64,000 bases of DNA from NCBI RefSeq assembly GCF_029227915.1, contig NC_079882.1, positions 16,754,501 through 16,818,500 on the forward strand. The letters are read 5' to 3'. Below the pieces are notes generated by a model. It was not told where the DNA came from, ran no database searches, and was given only the letters and a program-made list of their open reading frames with translations. A program made the translations under genes and the position numbers. Source of the stretch: Hydractinia symbiolongicarpus. Its lineage: Eukaryota; Cnidaria; Hydrozoa; Anthoathecata; Hydractiniidae. The number at the start of each line of letters is the position of its first letter. The first letter of the stretch is position 1. Shown here one piece after another: positions 1 to 12,679 of the stretch.

Positions 1-1255
1 CACACGTTAATGACGTTGTTTCACCGGTCTGCGCAGGTTACCATTGGACTATTCCTTCCAGTCTAAATGTGCTACAACGTCTCAAGTCGTTTTTATTATC
101 GCTGTTGCCTTACAACACTCTTAAATATTTGCACAGTCCTATAAAGGCTGTAATATGGCCTTTTGCAGTCTAATAAAGGCCTCACACGTAAATCACGTGG
201 TTTCACCGGTCTGCGCAGGTTACCATTGGCCTAGTCCTTCCAGTCTCAATGCGCTACAACGTCCCAAGTCGTTTTCATTAGCGAAATTGCCTTAGAACAC
301 TCTTAACTACGTCCTAGTCCTATAAAGGCTGTATTATGGCCTTTTGCAGTCTAATAAAGGCTTCACACGTATATCACGTTGTTCCATTTGCCTGTGCAGG
401 TTTCCATTGGCCTAGTCCTTCCAGTCTCAATGTGCTACAACGTCTCAAGTCGTTTTCATTAGCGCCGTTGCCTTAAGACACTCTTAACTACGTGCACAGT
501 CCTATAAAGGCTGTAGTATTGCCCTTTGCAGTCTAATAAAGGCCTCACACGTTAATCACGTGGTTTCACCGGTCTGCGCAGGTCACCATTGGCCTAGTCC
601 TTCCAGTCTCAATGCGCTACAACGTCCCAAGTCGTTTTCATTAGCGCCGTTGCCTTACAACACTCTTAACTACGTGCACAGTCCTATAAAGGCTGTAATT
701 TGGCCTTTTGCAGTCTAGTAAAGGCTTCATACATAGATCACGTGGTTTCACCTGTCTGCGCAGGTCACCGTTGACCTAGTCCTTCCAGTCTCAATGTGCT
801 ACAACGTCTCAAGTCGTTTTCATTAGCGCCGTTGCCTTAAGACACTCTTAACTACCTGCACAGTCCTATAAAGGCTGTAGTATTGCCCTTTGCAGTCAAA
901 CAAAGGCCTCACACGTTAATCACGTGGTTTCACCGATCTGCGCAGGTCACCAATGGCCTAGTCCTTCCAGTTTCAATGCGCTACAACGTCCCAAGTCGTT
1001 TTCATTAGCGCCGTTGCCTTGCAACACTCTTAACTACGTGCACAGTCCTATAAAGGCTATAATTTGGCCTTTTGCAGTCTAGTAAAGGCTTCATACGTAA
1101 ATCACGTAGTTTCACCGCAGGTTACCATTGGTCTAGTCCTTCCAGTCTCAATGTGCTACAACGTCTCAAGTCGCTTTCATTAGCGCCGTTGCCTTAAGAC
1201 ACTCTTAACTACGTTCACAGTCCTATAAAGGCTGTAATTTGGCCTTTTGCAGTCT
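1..1255 (+). repeat. Higher-order repeat, first copy (offset 1623 bp)
   Basis: The order of variant monomers from the window start to about 1255 repeats at 1624-2860 with a constant offset of 1623 bp. The offset equals nine monomers minus 15 bp. This is accounted for by two monomers with a 7-bp deletion (at about 1114 and 1291) and one with a 1-bp deletion (TACGTCCTAGTCC at about 313). A few substitutions separate the copies, such as TCTGCGC against TCTACGC. A shorter third copy of part of this run is at about 3793-4498. The left end is cut by the window. Confidence 0.88.
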
Positions 1256-1300
1256 AGTAAAGGCTTCATACGTAAATCACGTAGTTTCACCGCAGGTTAC
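1085..1300 (+). repeat. Monomers with 7-bp deletion in the CCTGCGCAGG palindrome
   Basis: Two consecutive monomers read TTTCACCGCAGGTTACC in place of TTTCACCTGCCTGCGCAGG, a loss of 7 bp that destroys the palindrome. The same allele occurs at about 2737 and 5276 in block A. In reverse orientation it occurs at 19829 in block B and at about 57919 and 63909 in block D. I infer one ancestral deletion that was then spread by array rearrangement in both polarities. Confidence 0.9.
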
Positions 1301-1623
1301 CATTGGTCTAGTCCTTCCAGTCTCAATGTGCTACAACGTCCCAAGTCGTTTTCATTAGCGCCGTTGCTTTACAACACTCTTAACTACGTGCACAGTCCTA
1401 TAAAGGCTGTAATATGGCCTTTTGCAGTCTAATAAAGTCCTCACACGTAAATCACGTGGTTCCATCTGCCTGCACAGGTTACCATTGGACTATTCCTTCC
1501 AGTCTCAATGCACTACAACGTTTCATGTGGTTTTCCTTAGCGCCGTGGCCTTAGAACACTCTTAACTACGTTCACAGTCCTATAAAGGCTGTAATTTGGC
1601 CTTTTGCAGTCTAATAAAGGCCT

Positions 1624-2878
1624 CACACGTTAATGACGTTGTTTCACCGGTCTGCGCAGGTTACCATTGGACTATTCCTTCCAGTCTAAATGTGCTACAA
1701 CGTCTCAAGTCGTTTTTATTATCGCTGTTGCCTTACAACACTCTTAAATATTTGCACAGTCCTATAAAGGCTGTAATATGGCCTTTTGCAGTCTAATAAA
1801 GGCCTCACACGTAAATCACGTGGTTTCACCGGTCTGCGCAGGTTACCATTGGCCTAGTCCTTCCAGTCTCAATGCGCTACAACGTCCCAAGTCGTTTTCA
1901 TTAGCGAAATTGCCTTAGAACACTCTTAACTACGTCCTAGTCCTATAAAGGCTGTATTATGGCCTTTTGCAGTCTAATAAAGGCTTCACACGTATATCAC
2001 GTTGTTCCATTTGCCTGTGCAGGTTTCCATTGGCCTAGTCCTTCCAGTCTCAATGTGCTACAACGTCTCAAGTCGTTTTCATTAGCGCCGTTGCCTTAAG
2101 ACACTCTTAACTACGTGCACAGTCCTATAAAGGCTGTAGTATTGCCCTTTGCAGTCTAATAAAGGCCTCACACGTTAATCACGTGGTTTCACCGGTCTAC
2201 GCAGGTCACCATTGGCCTAGTCCTTCCAGTCTCAATGCGCTACAACGTCCCAAGTCGTTTTCATTAGCGCCGTTGCCTTACAACACTCTTAACTACGTGC
2301 ACAGTCCTATAAAGGCTGTAATTTGGCCTTTTGCAGTCTAGTAAAGGCTTCATACATAGATCACGTGGTTTCACCTGTCTGCGCAGGTCACCATTGACCT
2401 AGTCCTTCCAGTCTCAATGTGCTACAACGTCTCAAGTCGTTTTCATTAGCGCCGTTGCCTTAAGACACTCTTAACTACCTGCACAGTCCTATAAAGGCTG
2501 TAGTATTGCCCTTTGCAGTCAAACAAAGGCCTCACACGTTAATCACGTGGTTTCACCGATCTGCGCAGGTCACCAATGGCCTAGTCCTTCCAGTTTCAAT
2601 GCGCTAAAACGTCCCAAGTCGTTTTCATTAGCGCCGTTGCCTTGCAACACTCTTAACTACGTGCACAGTCCTATAAAGGCTGTAATTTGGCCTTTTGCAG
2701 TCTAGTAAAGGCTTCATACGTAAATCACGTAGTTTCACCGCAGGTTACCATTGGTCTAGTCCTTCCAGTCTCAATGTGCTACAACGTCTCAAGTCGCTTT
2801 CATTAACGCCGTTGCCTTAAGACACTCTTAACTACGTTCACAGTCCTATAAAGGCTGTAATTTGGCCTTTTGCAGTCT
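1624..2878 (+). repeat. Higher-order repeat, second copy (offset 1623 bp)
   Basis: This interval repeats the monomer order of 1-1255. It holds one 7-bp-deleted monomer (at about 2737), whereas the first copy is followed by an additional duplicate of that monomer at 1291. The offset of 1623 bp therefore includes local monomer gain as well as block duplication. After about 2870 the next monomer type differs (TTAATGACGTGG in place of the TACGTAAATCACG type). Confidence 0.86.
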
Positions 2879-3600
2879 AATAAAGGCCTCACACGTTAAT
2901 GACGTGGTTTCACCGGTCTGCGCAGGTTACCATTGGACTATTCCTTCCAGTCTAAATGAGCTACAACGTCTCAAATCGTTTTTATTATCGCTGTTGCCTT
3001 ACAACACTCTTAAATACTTGCACAGTCCTATAAAGGCTGTAATATGGCCTTTTGCAGTCTAATAAAGGCCTCACACGTAAATCACGTGGTTTCACCGGTC
3101 TGCGCAGGTTTCCATTGGCCTAGTCCTTCCAGTCTCAATGCGCTACAACGTCCCAAGTCGTTTTCATTAGCGAAGTTGCCTTAGAACACTCTTAACTACG
3201 TCCTAGTCCTATAAAGGCTGTATTATGGCCTTTTGCAGTCTAATAAAGGCCTCACACGCAAATCACGTTGTTCCATTTGCCTGTGCAGGTTTCCATTTGC
3301 CTAGTCCTTCCAATCTCAATGTGCTACAACGTCTCAAGTCGTTTTCATTAGCGCCGTTGCCTTAAGACACTCTTAACTACGTGCACAGTCCTATAAAGTC
3401 TGTAATTTGGCCTTTTGCAGTCTAGTAAAGGCTTCATACGTAAATCACGTGGTTTCACCTGCCTGCGCAGGTTACCATTGGTCTAGTCATTTCAGTCTCA
3501 ATGTGCTACAACGTCCCAAGTCGTTTTCATTAGCGCCGTTGCTTTACAACACTTTTCACTACTTGCACAGTCCTATAAAGGCTGTAATATGGCCTTTTGC
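2850..3600 (+). repeat. Higher-order repeat shared with 5572-6330 (offset 2722 bp)
   Basis: A run of four monomers begins with the type reading TTAATGACGTGG and AAATGAGCTACAACG, and it recurs 2722 bp downstream with few differences. The offset is 15 monomers minus 8 bp. The intervening monomers belong to the 1623-bp family, so blocks from different duplications are interleaved. Left of about 2850 the two copies are of different types, which marks a duplication edge. Confidence 0.82.
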
Positions 3601-3790
3601 AGTCTAATAAAGGCCTCACACGTAAATCACGTTGTTTCACCTGCCTGCGCTGGTTACCATCGGCCTTGTCCTTCCAGTCTCAATGTGCTACAACGTCCCA
3701 AGTCGTTTTCATTAGCGCCGTTGCTTTACAACACTATTAACTACGTGCACAGTCCTATAAAGGCTGTAATATGGCCTTTTGCAGTCTAAT
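3407..3790 (+). repeat. Two-monomer run repeated at 4499-4882 (offset 1092 bp)
   Basis: The monomers with CATTTCAGTCTCAATGTGC and GCGCTGGTTACCATCGGCC recur exactly six monomers downstream. The rare GCGCTGG change (in place of GCGCAGG) is shared by both copies, which supports a common origin. A few substitutions, such as CTTTTCACTAC against CTCTTCACTAC, separate them. Confidence 0.82.
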
Positions 3791-5571
3791 AAAGGCTTCA
3801 CACGTATATCACGTTGTTCCATTTGCCTGTGCAGGTTTCCATTGGCCTAGTCCTTCCAGTCTCAATGTGCTACAACGTCTCAAGTCGTTTTCATAAGCGC
3901 CGTTGCCTTAAGACACTCTTAACTACGTGCACAGTCCTATAAAGGCTGTAGTATTGCCCTTTGCAGTCTAATAAAGGCCTCACACGTTAATCACGTGGTT
4001 TCACCGGTCTGCGCAGGTCACCATTGGCCTAGTCCTTCCAGTCTCAATGCGCTACAACGTCCCAAGTCGTTTTCATTAGCGCCGTTGCCTTACAACACTC
4101 TTAACTACGTGCACAGTCCTATAAAGGCTGTAATTTGGCCTTTTGCAGTCTAGTAAAGGCTTCATACATAGATCACGTGGTTTCACCTGTCTGCGCAGGT
4201 CACCATTGACCTAGTCCTTCCAGTCTCAATGTGCTACAACGTCTCAAGTCGTTTTCATTAGCGCCGTTGCCTTAAGACACTCTTAACTACCTGCACAGTC
4301 CTATAAAGGCTGTAGTATTGCCCTTTGCAGTCAAACAAAGGCCTCACACGTTAATCACGTGGTTTCACCGATCTGCGCAGGTCACCAATGGCCTAGTCCT
4401 TCCAGTTTCAATGCGCTACAACGTCCCAAGTCGTTTTCATTAGCGCCGTTGCCTTGCAACACTCTTAACTACGTGCACAGTCCTATAAAGGCTGTAATTT
4501 GGCCTTTTGCAGTCTAGTAAAGGCTTCATACGTAAGTCACGTGGTTTCACCTGCCTGCGCAGGTTACCATTGGTCTAGTCATTTCAGTCTCAATGTGCTA
4601 CAACGTCCCAAGTCGTTTTCATTAGCGCCGTTGCTTTACAACACTCTTCACTACTTGCACAGTCCTATAAAGGCTGTAATATGGCCTTTTGCAGTCTAAT
4701 AAAGGCCTCACACGTAAATCACGTTGTTTCACCTGCCTGCGCTGGTTACCATCGGCCTAGTCCTTCCAGTCTCAATGTGCTACAACGTCCCAAGTCGTTT
4801 TCATTAGCGCCGTTGCTTTACAACACTATTAACTACGTGCACAGTCCTATAAAGGCTGTAATATGGCTTTTTGCAGTCTAATAAAGGCCTCACACGTAAA
4901 TCACATGATTTCACCGGTCTGCGCAGGTTACCATTGGCCTAGTCCTTCCAGTCTCAATGTGCTACAACGTCTCAAGTCGTTTTCATTAGCGCCGTTGCCT
5001 TAAGAAACTCTTAACTACCTGCACAGTCCTATAAAGGCTGTAGTATTGCCCTTTGCAGTCAAACAAAGGCCTCACACGTTAATCACGTGGTTTCACCGAT
5101 CTGCGCAGGTCACCATTGGCCTAGTCCTTCCAGTCTCAATGCGCTACAACGTCCCAAGTCGTTTTCATTAGCGCCGTTGCCTTGCAACACTCTTAACTAC
5201 GTGCACAGTCCTATAAAGGCTGTAATTTGGCCTTTTGCAGTCTAGTAAAGGCTTCATACGTAAATCACGTAGTTTCGCCGCAGGTTACCATTGGTCTAGT
5301 CCTTCCAGTCTCAATGTGCTACAACGTCTCAAGTTGCTTTCATTAGCGCCGTTGCTTTAAGACACTCTTAACTACGTGCACAGTCCTATAAAGGCTGTAA
5401 TATGGCCCTTTGCAGTCTAATAAAGGCCTCACACGTTAATCACGTGGTTTCACAGGTCTGCGCAGGTCACCATTGACCTAGTCCTTCCAGATTCAATGCG
5501 CTGCAACGTCCCAAGTCGTTTTCATTAGCGCCGTTGCCTTACAACACTCTTAACTACGTTCACAGTCCTAT

Positions 5572-6330
5572 AAAGGCTGTAATTTGGCTTTTTGCAGTCT
5601 AATAAAGGCCTCACACGTTAATGACGTGGTTTCACCGGTCTGCGCAGGTTACCATTGGACTATTCCTTCCAGTCTAAATGAGCTACAACGTCTCAAGTCG
5701 TTTTTATTATCGCTGTTGCCTTACAACACTCTTAAATACTTGCACAGTCCTATAAAGGCTGTAATATGGCCTTTTGCAGTCTAATAAAGGCCTCACACGT
5801 AAATCACGTGGTTTCACCGGTCTGCGCAGGTTTCCATTGGCCTAGTCCTTCCAGTCTCAATGCGCTACAACGTCCCAAGTCGTTTTCATTAGCGAAGTTG
5901 CCTTAGAACACTCTTAACTACGTCCTAGTCCTATAAAGGCTGTATTATGGCCTTTTGCAGTCTAATAAAGGCCTCACACGCAAATCACGTTGTTCCATTT
6001 GCCTGTGCAGGTTTCCATTTGCCTAGTCCTTCCAATCTCAATGTGCTACAACGTCTCAAGTCGTTTTCATTAGCGCCGTTGCCTTAAGACACTCTTAACT
6101 ACGTGCACAGTCCTATAAAGGCTGTAATTTGGCCTTTTGCAGTCTAGTAAAGGCTTCATACGTAAATCACGTGGTTTCACCTGCCTGCGCAGGTTACCAT
6201 TGGTCTAGTCCTTTCAGTCTCAATGTGCTACAACGTCCCAAGTCGTTTTCATTAGCGCCGTTGCTTTACAACACTCTTAACTACTTGCACAGTCCTATAA
6301 AGGCTGTAATATGGCCTTTTGCAGTCTAAT
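5572..6330 (+). repeat. Second copy of the 2722-bp-offset run
   Basis: Matches 2850-3600. The variant AAATGAGCTACAACG and the 1-bp-short TACGTCCTAGTCC unit are shared. The adjoining monomers (about 4893-5806) reappear in reverse orientation at the start of block B, so this neighbourhood has been copied in both polarities. Confidence 0.82.
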
Positions 6331-7732
6331 AAAGGCCTTACACGTAAATCACGTTGTTTCATCTGCCTGCGCAGGTTACCATCGGCCTAGTCCTTCCAGT
6401 CTCAATGTGCTACAACGTCCCAAGTCGTTTTCAATAGCGCCGTTGCTTTACAACACTCTTAACTACTTGCACAGTCCTATAAAGGCTGTAATATGGCCTT
6501 TTGCAGTCTAATAAAGGCCTCACACGTAAATCACGTGATTTCACCGGTCTGCGCAGGTTACCACTGGACTATTACTTCCAGTCTCAATGCGCTACAGCGT
6601 CACAAGTCATTTTCATTAGCACCGTTGCCATACAACACTCTTAACTACCTGCACAGTCCTGTAAAGGCTGTAATATGGCCTTTGGCAGTCTAATAAAGGT
6701 CACACACGTAAATCACGTGGTTTCACCAATCTGCGTAGGTTACCATTGGCCTAGTCCTTACAGTCTCAATGCGCTACAACGTGCCAAGTCGTTTTCATTG
6801 GCGAATTGCCTTAGAACACTCTTAACTACGTGCACAGTCCAATAAAGGCTGTAATATGGCCTTTTGCAGTCTATTAAAGGCCTCACACGTAAGTCACGTG
6901 GTTTCACCTGTCTGCGCAGGTTAAAATTGGCCTAGTCCTTACATTCTCAATGCGCTACAACGTCCCAAGTCGTTTTCATTGGCGCCGTTGCTTTACAACA
7001 CTCATAACTACGTGCACAGTCCTATAAAGGCTGTAATATGGCCTTTTGCAGTCTAATAAAGGCTTCACACGTAAATCACGTGGTTTCACATGCCTGCGCA
7101 GGTTACCATTGGCCTAGTCCTTCCAGTCTCAATGCACTACAACGTTCCAAGTGGTTTTCCTTAGCGCCGTGGCTTTGGAACACTCCTAACTACCTGTACA
7201 GTCCTATAAAGGCTGTAATATGGCCTTTTGCAGTCTAATAAAGGCCTCACACGTAAATCACGTGGTTTCACCTGTCTGCGCAGGTCACCATTGACCTAGT
7301 CCTTCCAGTCTCAAGGTGCTACAACGTCTTAAGTCGTTTTCATTAGCGCCGTGCCTTAAGACACTCTTAACTACGTGCACAGTCCTATAAAAGCTGTAAT
7401 TTGGCCTTTTGCAGTCTAGTAAAGGCTTCATACGTAAATCACGAGGTTTCACCTGCCTGCGCAGGTTACCATTGGTCTAGTCCTTCCAATCTCCATGTGC
7501 TACAACGTCCCAAGTTGTTTTCATTAGCGCCATTGCTTTACCACACTCTTAACTACGTGCGCAGTCCTATAAAGGCTGTAATATGGCCTTTTGCAGTCTA
7601 ATAAAAGCCTCACACGTAAATCACGTGGTTCCATCTGCCTGCGCAGGTTACCATTGGACTATTCCTTCCAGTCTCAATGCACTACAACGTCCCAAGTCGT
7701 TTGCATTGGCGAAGTTGCCTTAGAACACTCTT

Positions 7733-9552
7733 AACTACGTGCACAGTCCTATAAAGGCTGTAATATGGCCTTTTGCAGTCTAATAAAGGCCTCACACGTA
7801 AATCACGTGGTTTCACCTGTCGGCGTAGGTTACCATTGGCCTAGTCCTTACAGTCTCAATGCGCTACAACGTCCCAAGTCGTTTTCATTAGCGCCGTTGC
7901 CTTAAGACACTCTTAACTACGTGCACAGTCCTATAAAGGCTGTAATATGGCCCTTTGCAGTCTAATGAAGGCCTCACACGTAAATCACGTTGTTCCATTT
8001 GCCTGTGCAGGTTTCCATTGGCCTAGTCCTTCCAGTCTCAATGTGCTACAACGTCTCAAGTCGTTTTCATTAACGCCGTTGCCTTAGGACACTCTTAACT
8101 ACGTGCACAGTCCTATAAAGGCTGTAATTTGGCCTTTTGCAGTCTAGTAAAGGCTTCATATGTAAATCACTTGGTTTCACCTGCCTGCGCAGGTTACCAT
8201 TGGTCTAGTCCTTTCAGTCTCAATGTGCTACAACGTCCCAAGTCGTTTTCATTGGCGAAGTTGCCTTAGAACACTCTCAACTACGTGCACAGTCCTATAA
8301 AGGCTGTAATATGGCCTTTTGCAGTCTAATAAAGGTCTCACACGTAAATCACGTGGTTTAACCTGTCTGCACAGGTTACCATTGGTCTAGTCCTTACAGT
8401 CTCAATGTGCTACAACGTCCCAAGTCGTTTTCATTAGTGCCGTTGCCTTACAACACTCTTAACTACGTGCACAGTCCTATAAAGGCTGTAATTTGGCCTT
8501 TTGCAGTCTAGTAAAGGCTTCATACGTAAATCACGTGGTTTCACCTGCCTGCGCAGGTTACCATTGGACTATTCCTTCAAGTCTCAACGCACTACAACGT
8601 CCCAAGTCGTTTTCATTGGCGAAGTTGCCTTAGAACACTATTAACTACGTGCACAGTCCTATAAAGGCTGTAATATGGCCTTTTGCAGTCTAATAAAGGC
8701 CTCACACGTAAATCACGTGGTTTCACCTGTCTGCGCAGGTTACCATTGGCCTAGTCCTCACAGTCTCAATGCGCTACAATGTCCCAAGTCGTTTTCATTG
8801 GCGCCGTTGCTTTACAACACTCTTAACTAGGTGCACAGTCCTATAAAGGCTGTATAATGGCCCTTTGCAGTCTAATAAAGTCCTCACACGTAAATCACGT
8901 GGTTCCATCTGCCTGCGCAGGTTACCATTGGACTATTCCTTCCAGTCTCAATGCACTACAACGTTCCAAGTGGTTTTCCTTAGCGCCGTGGCTTTAGAAC
9001 ACTCTTAACTACCTGTACAGTCCTATAAAGGCTGTAATATGGCCTTTTGCAGTCTAATAAAGGCCTCACACGTAAATCACGTGGTTTCACCTGTCGGCGT
9101 AGGTTACCATTGGCCTAGTCCTTACAGTCTCAATGCGCTACAACGTCCCAAGTAGTTTTCATTAGCGCCGTTGCCTTAAGACACTCTTAACTACGTGCAC
9201 AGTCCTATAAAGGCTGTAATATGGCCATTTGCAGTCTAATAAAGGGCTCACACGTTAATCACGTGGTTTCACCGGTTTGCGCAGGTCACCATTGACCTAG
9301 TCCTTCCAGTCTCAATGCGCTACAACGTCCCAAGTCGTTCTCATTAGCGCCGTTGCCTTACAACACTCTTAACTACGTGCACAGTCCTATAAAAGCTGTA
9401 ATTTGGTCTTTTGCAGTCTAATAAAGGCCTCACACGTAAATCACGTGGTTCCATCTGCCTGTGCAGGTTACCATTGGACTAGTCGTTCCAGTCTCAATGC
9501 GCTACAACGTCCCAAGTCGTTTTCACTAGCGCTGTTGTCTTACAACACTCTT
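7733..9552 (+). repeat. Ten-monomer higher-order repeat, copy 1 (1820 bp)
   Basis: This stretch and 9553-11372 are the same sequence at a constant offset of 1820 bp, exactly ten monomers. By eye I found only about five single-base differences, for example GTTGTTCC against GTTAATCC near 7990/9810 and AATTTGG against AATTTCG near 8128/9948. The copies share odd variants (CTGTCGGCGTAGG; GCTGTATAATGGCC). The duplication must be recent relative to monomer divergence. Confidence 0.92.
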
Positions 9553-11430
9553 AACTACGTGCACAGTCCTATAAAGGCTGTAATATGGCCTTTTGCAGTC
9601 TAATAAAGGCCTCACACGTAAATCACGTGGTTTCACCTGTCGGCGTAGGTTACCATTGGCCTAGTCCTTACAGTCTCAATGCGCTACAACGTCCCAATTC
9701 GTTTTCATTAGCGCCGTTGCCTTAAGACACTCTTAACTACGTGCACAGTCCTATAAAGGCTGTAATATGGCCCTTTGCAGTCTAATGAAGGCCTCACACG
9801 TAAATCACGTTAATCCATTTGCCTGTGCAGGTTTCCATTGGCCTAGTCCTTCCAGTCTCAATGTGCTACAACGTCTCAAGTCGTTTTCATTAACGCCGTT
9901 GCCTTAGGACACTCTTAACTACGTGCACAGTCCTATAAAGGCTGTAATTTCGCCTTTTGCAGTCTAGTAAAGGCTTCATATGTAAATCACTTGGTTTCAC
10001 CTGCCTGCGCAGGTTACCATTGGTCTAGTCCTTTCAGTCTCAATGTGCTACAACGTCCCAAGTCGTTTTCATTGGCGAAGTTGCCTTAGAACACTCTCAA
10101 CTACGTGCACAGTCCTATAAAGGCTGTAATATGGCCTTTTGCAGTCTAATAAAGGTCTCACACGTAAATCACGTGGTTTAACCTGTCTGCACAGGTTACC
10201 ATTGGTCTAGTCCTTACAGTCTCAATGTGCTACAACGTCCCAAGTCGTTTTCATTAGTGCCGTTGCCTTACAACACTCTTAACTACGTGCACAGTCCTAT
10301 AAAGGCTGTAATTTGGCCTTTTGCAGTCTAGTAAAGGCTTCATACGTAAATCACGTGGTTTCACCTGCCTGCGCAGGTTACCATTGGACTATTCCTTCAA
10401 GTCTCAACGCACTACAACGTCCCAAGTCGTTTTCATTGGCGAAGTTGCCTTAGAACACTATTAACTACGTGCACAGTCCTATAAAGGCTGTAATATGGCC
10501 TTTTGCAGTCTAATAAAGGCCTCACACGTAAATCACGTGGTTTCACCTGTCTGCGCAGGTTACCATTGGCCTAGTCCTCACAGTGTCAATGCGCTACAAT
10601 GTCCCAAGTCGTTTTCATTGGCGCCGTTGCTTTACAACACTCTTAACTAGGTGCACAGTCCTATAAAGGCTGTATAATGGCCCTTTGCAGTCTAATAAAG
10701 TCCTCACACGTAAATCACGTGGTTCCATCTGCCTGCGCAGGTTACCATTGGACTATTCCTTCCAGTCTCAATGCACTACAACGTTCCAAGTGGTTTTCCT
10801 TAGCGCCGTGGCTTTAGAACACTCTTAACTACCTGTACAGTCCTATAAAGGCTGTAATATGGCCTTTTGCAGTCTAATAAAGGCCTCACACGTAAATCAC
10901 GTGGTTTCACCTGTCGGCGTAGGTTACCATTGGCCTAGTCCTTACAGTCTCAATGCGCTACAACGTCCCAAGTAGTTTTCATTAGCGCCGTTGCCTTAAG
11001 ACACTCTTAACTACGTGCACAGTCCTATAAAGGCTGTAATATGGCCCTTTGCAGTCTAATAAAGGGCTCACACGTTAATCACGTGGTTTCACCGGTTTGC
11101 GCAGGTCACCATTGACCTAGTCCTTCCAGTCTCAATGCGCTACAACGTCCCAAGTCGTTCTCATTAGCGCCGTTGCCTTACAACACTCTTAACTACGTGC
11201 ACAGTCCTATAAAAGCTGTAATTTGGTCTTTTGCAGTCTAATAAAGGCCTCACACGTAAATCACGTGGTTCCATCTGCCTGTGCAGGTTACCATTGGACT
11301 AGTCGTTCCAGTCTCAATGCGCTACAACGTCCCAAGTCGTTTTCACTAGCGCTGTTGTCTTACAACACTCTTAACTACGTGCACAGTCCTATAAAGGCTG
11401 TAATATGGCCTTTTGCAGTCTAATAAAGGC
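9553..11430 (+). repeat. Ten-monomer higher-order repeat, copy 2 (1820 bp)
   Basis: Direct tandem copy of 7733-9552, running a further 58 bp or so as the start of a third unit before the type changes at about 11430 (GGCTTCACACG in place of GGCCTCACACG). Shared rare changes and very few substitutions indicate a single recent tandem duplication with exact phase. Confidence 0.92.
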
Positions 11431-12679
11431 TTCACACGTAAATCACGTTGTTTCACCTGCCTGCGCAGGTTACCATTGGCTTAGTCCTTCCAGTCTCAAT
11501 GTGCTACAACGTCCCAAGTCGTTTTCATTAGCGCCGTTGCTTTACAACACTCTTAACTACGTTCACAATCCTATAAAGGCTGTAATATGGCCTTTTGCAG
11601 TCTAATAAAGGTCACACACGTAAATCACGTGGTTTTACCAATCTGCGTAGGTTACCGTTGGCCTAGTCCTTCCAGTCTCAATGCACTACAACGTTTCAAT
11701 TGGTTTTCCTTAGCGCCGTGGCCTTAGAACACTCTTAACTACCTGCACAGTCCTGTAAAGGCTGTAATATGGCCTTTTGAAGTCTAATAAAGGTCACACA
11801 CGTAAATTACGTGGTTTCACCAATCTGCGTAGATTACCATTGGCCTAGTCCTTACAGTCTCAATGCGCTACAACGTCCCAAGTCGTTCTCATTAGCGCCG
11901 TTGCCTTACAACACTCTTAACTACGTGCACAGTCCTATAAAGGCTGTAATTTGGTCTTTTGCAGTCTAATATAGGCCTCCCACGTAAATCACGTGGTTCC
12001 ATCTGCCTGTGCAGGTTACCATTGGACTAGTCGTTCCAGTCTCAATGCGCTACAACGTCCCAAGTCGTTTTCATTAGCGCTGTTGCCTTACAACACTCTT
12101 AACTACGTGCACAGTCCTATAAAGGCTGTTATTTGGCCTTTTGCAGTCTAATAGAGGCCTCACACGTAAATCACGTGGTTCCATCTGCCTGTGCAGGTTA
12201 CCATTGGACTAGTCGTTCCAGTCTCAATGCGCTACAACCTCCCAAGTCGTTTTCATTAGCGCTGTTGCTTTACAACACTCTTAACTACGTGCACAGTCCT
12301 GTAAAGGCTGTAATATGGCCTTTTGCAGTCTAATAAAGGCCTCACACGGAAATCAAATGGTTTCACTGGTCTGTGCAGGTTACCATTCGACTATTCCTTC
12401 CAGTCTAAATGCGCTACAGCGTCCCAAGTCATTTTCATTAGCGCCGTTGCCATACAACACTCTTAACTACGTGCACAGTCCTATAAAGGCTGTAATATGG
12501 CCTTTTGCAGTCTAAAAAGGCCTCACACGTAAATCACGTGGTTCCATCTGCCTGTGCAGGTTACCATTGGACTAGTCGTTCCAGTCTCAATGCGCTACAA
12601 CGTCCCAAGTCGTTTTCACTAGCGCCGTTGCCATACAACACTCTTAACTACGTGCACAGTCCGATAAAGGCTGTAATAT

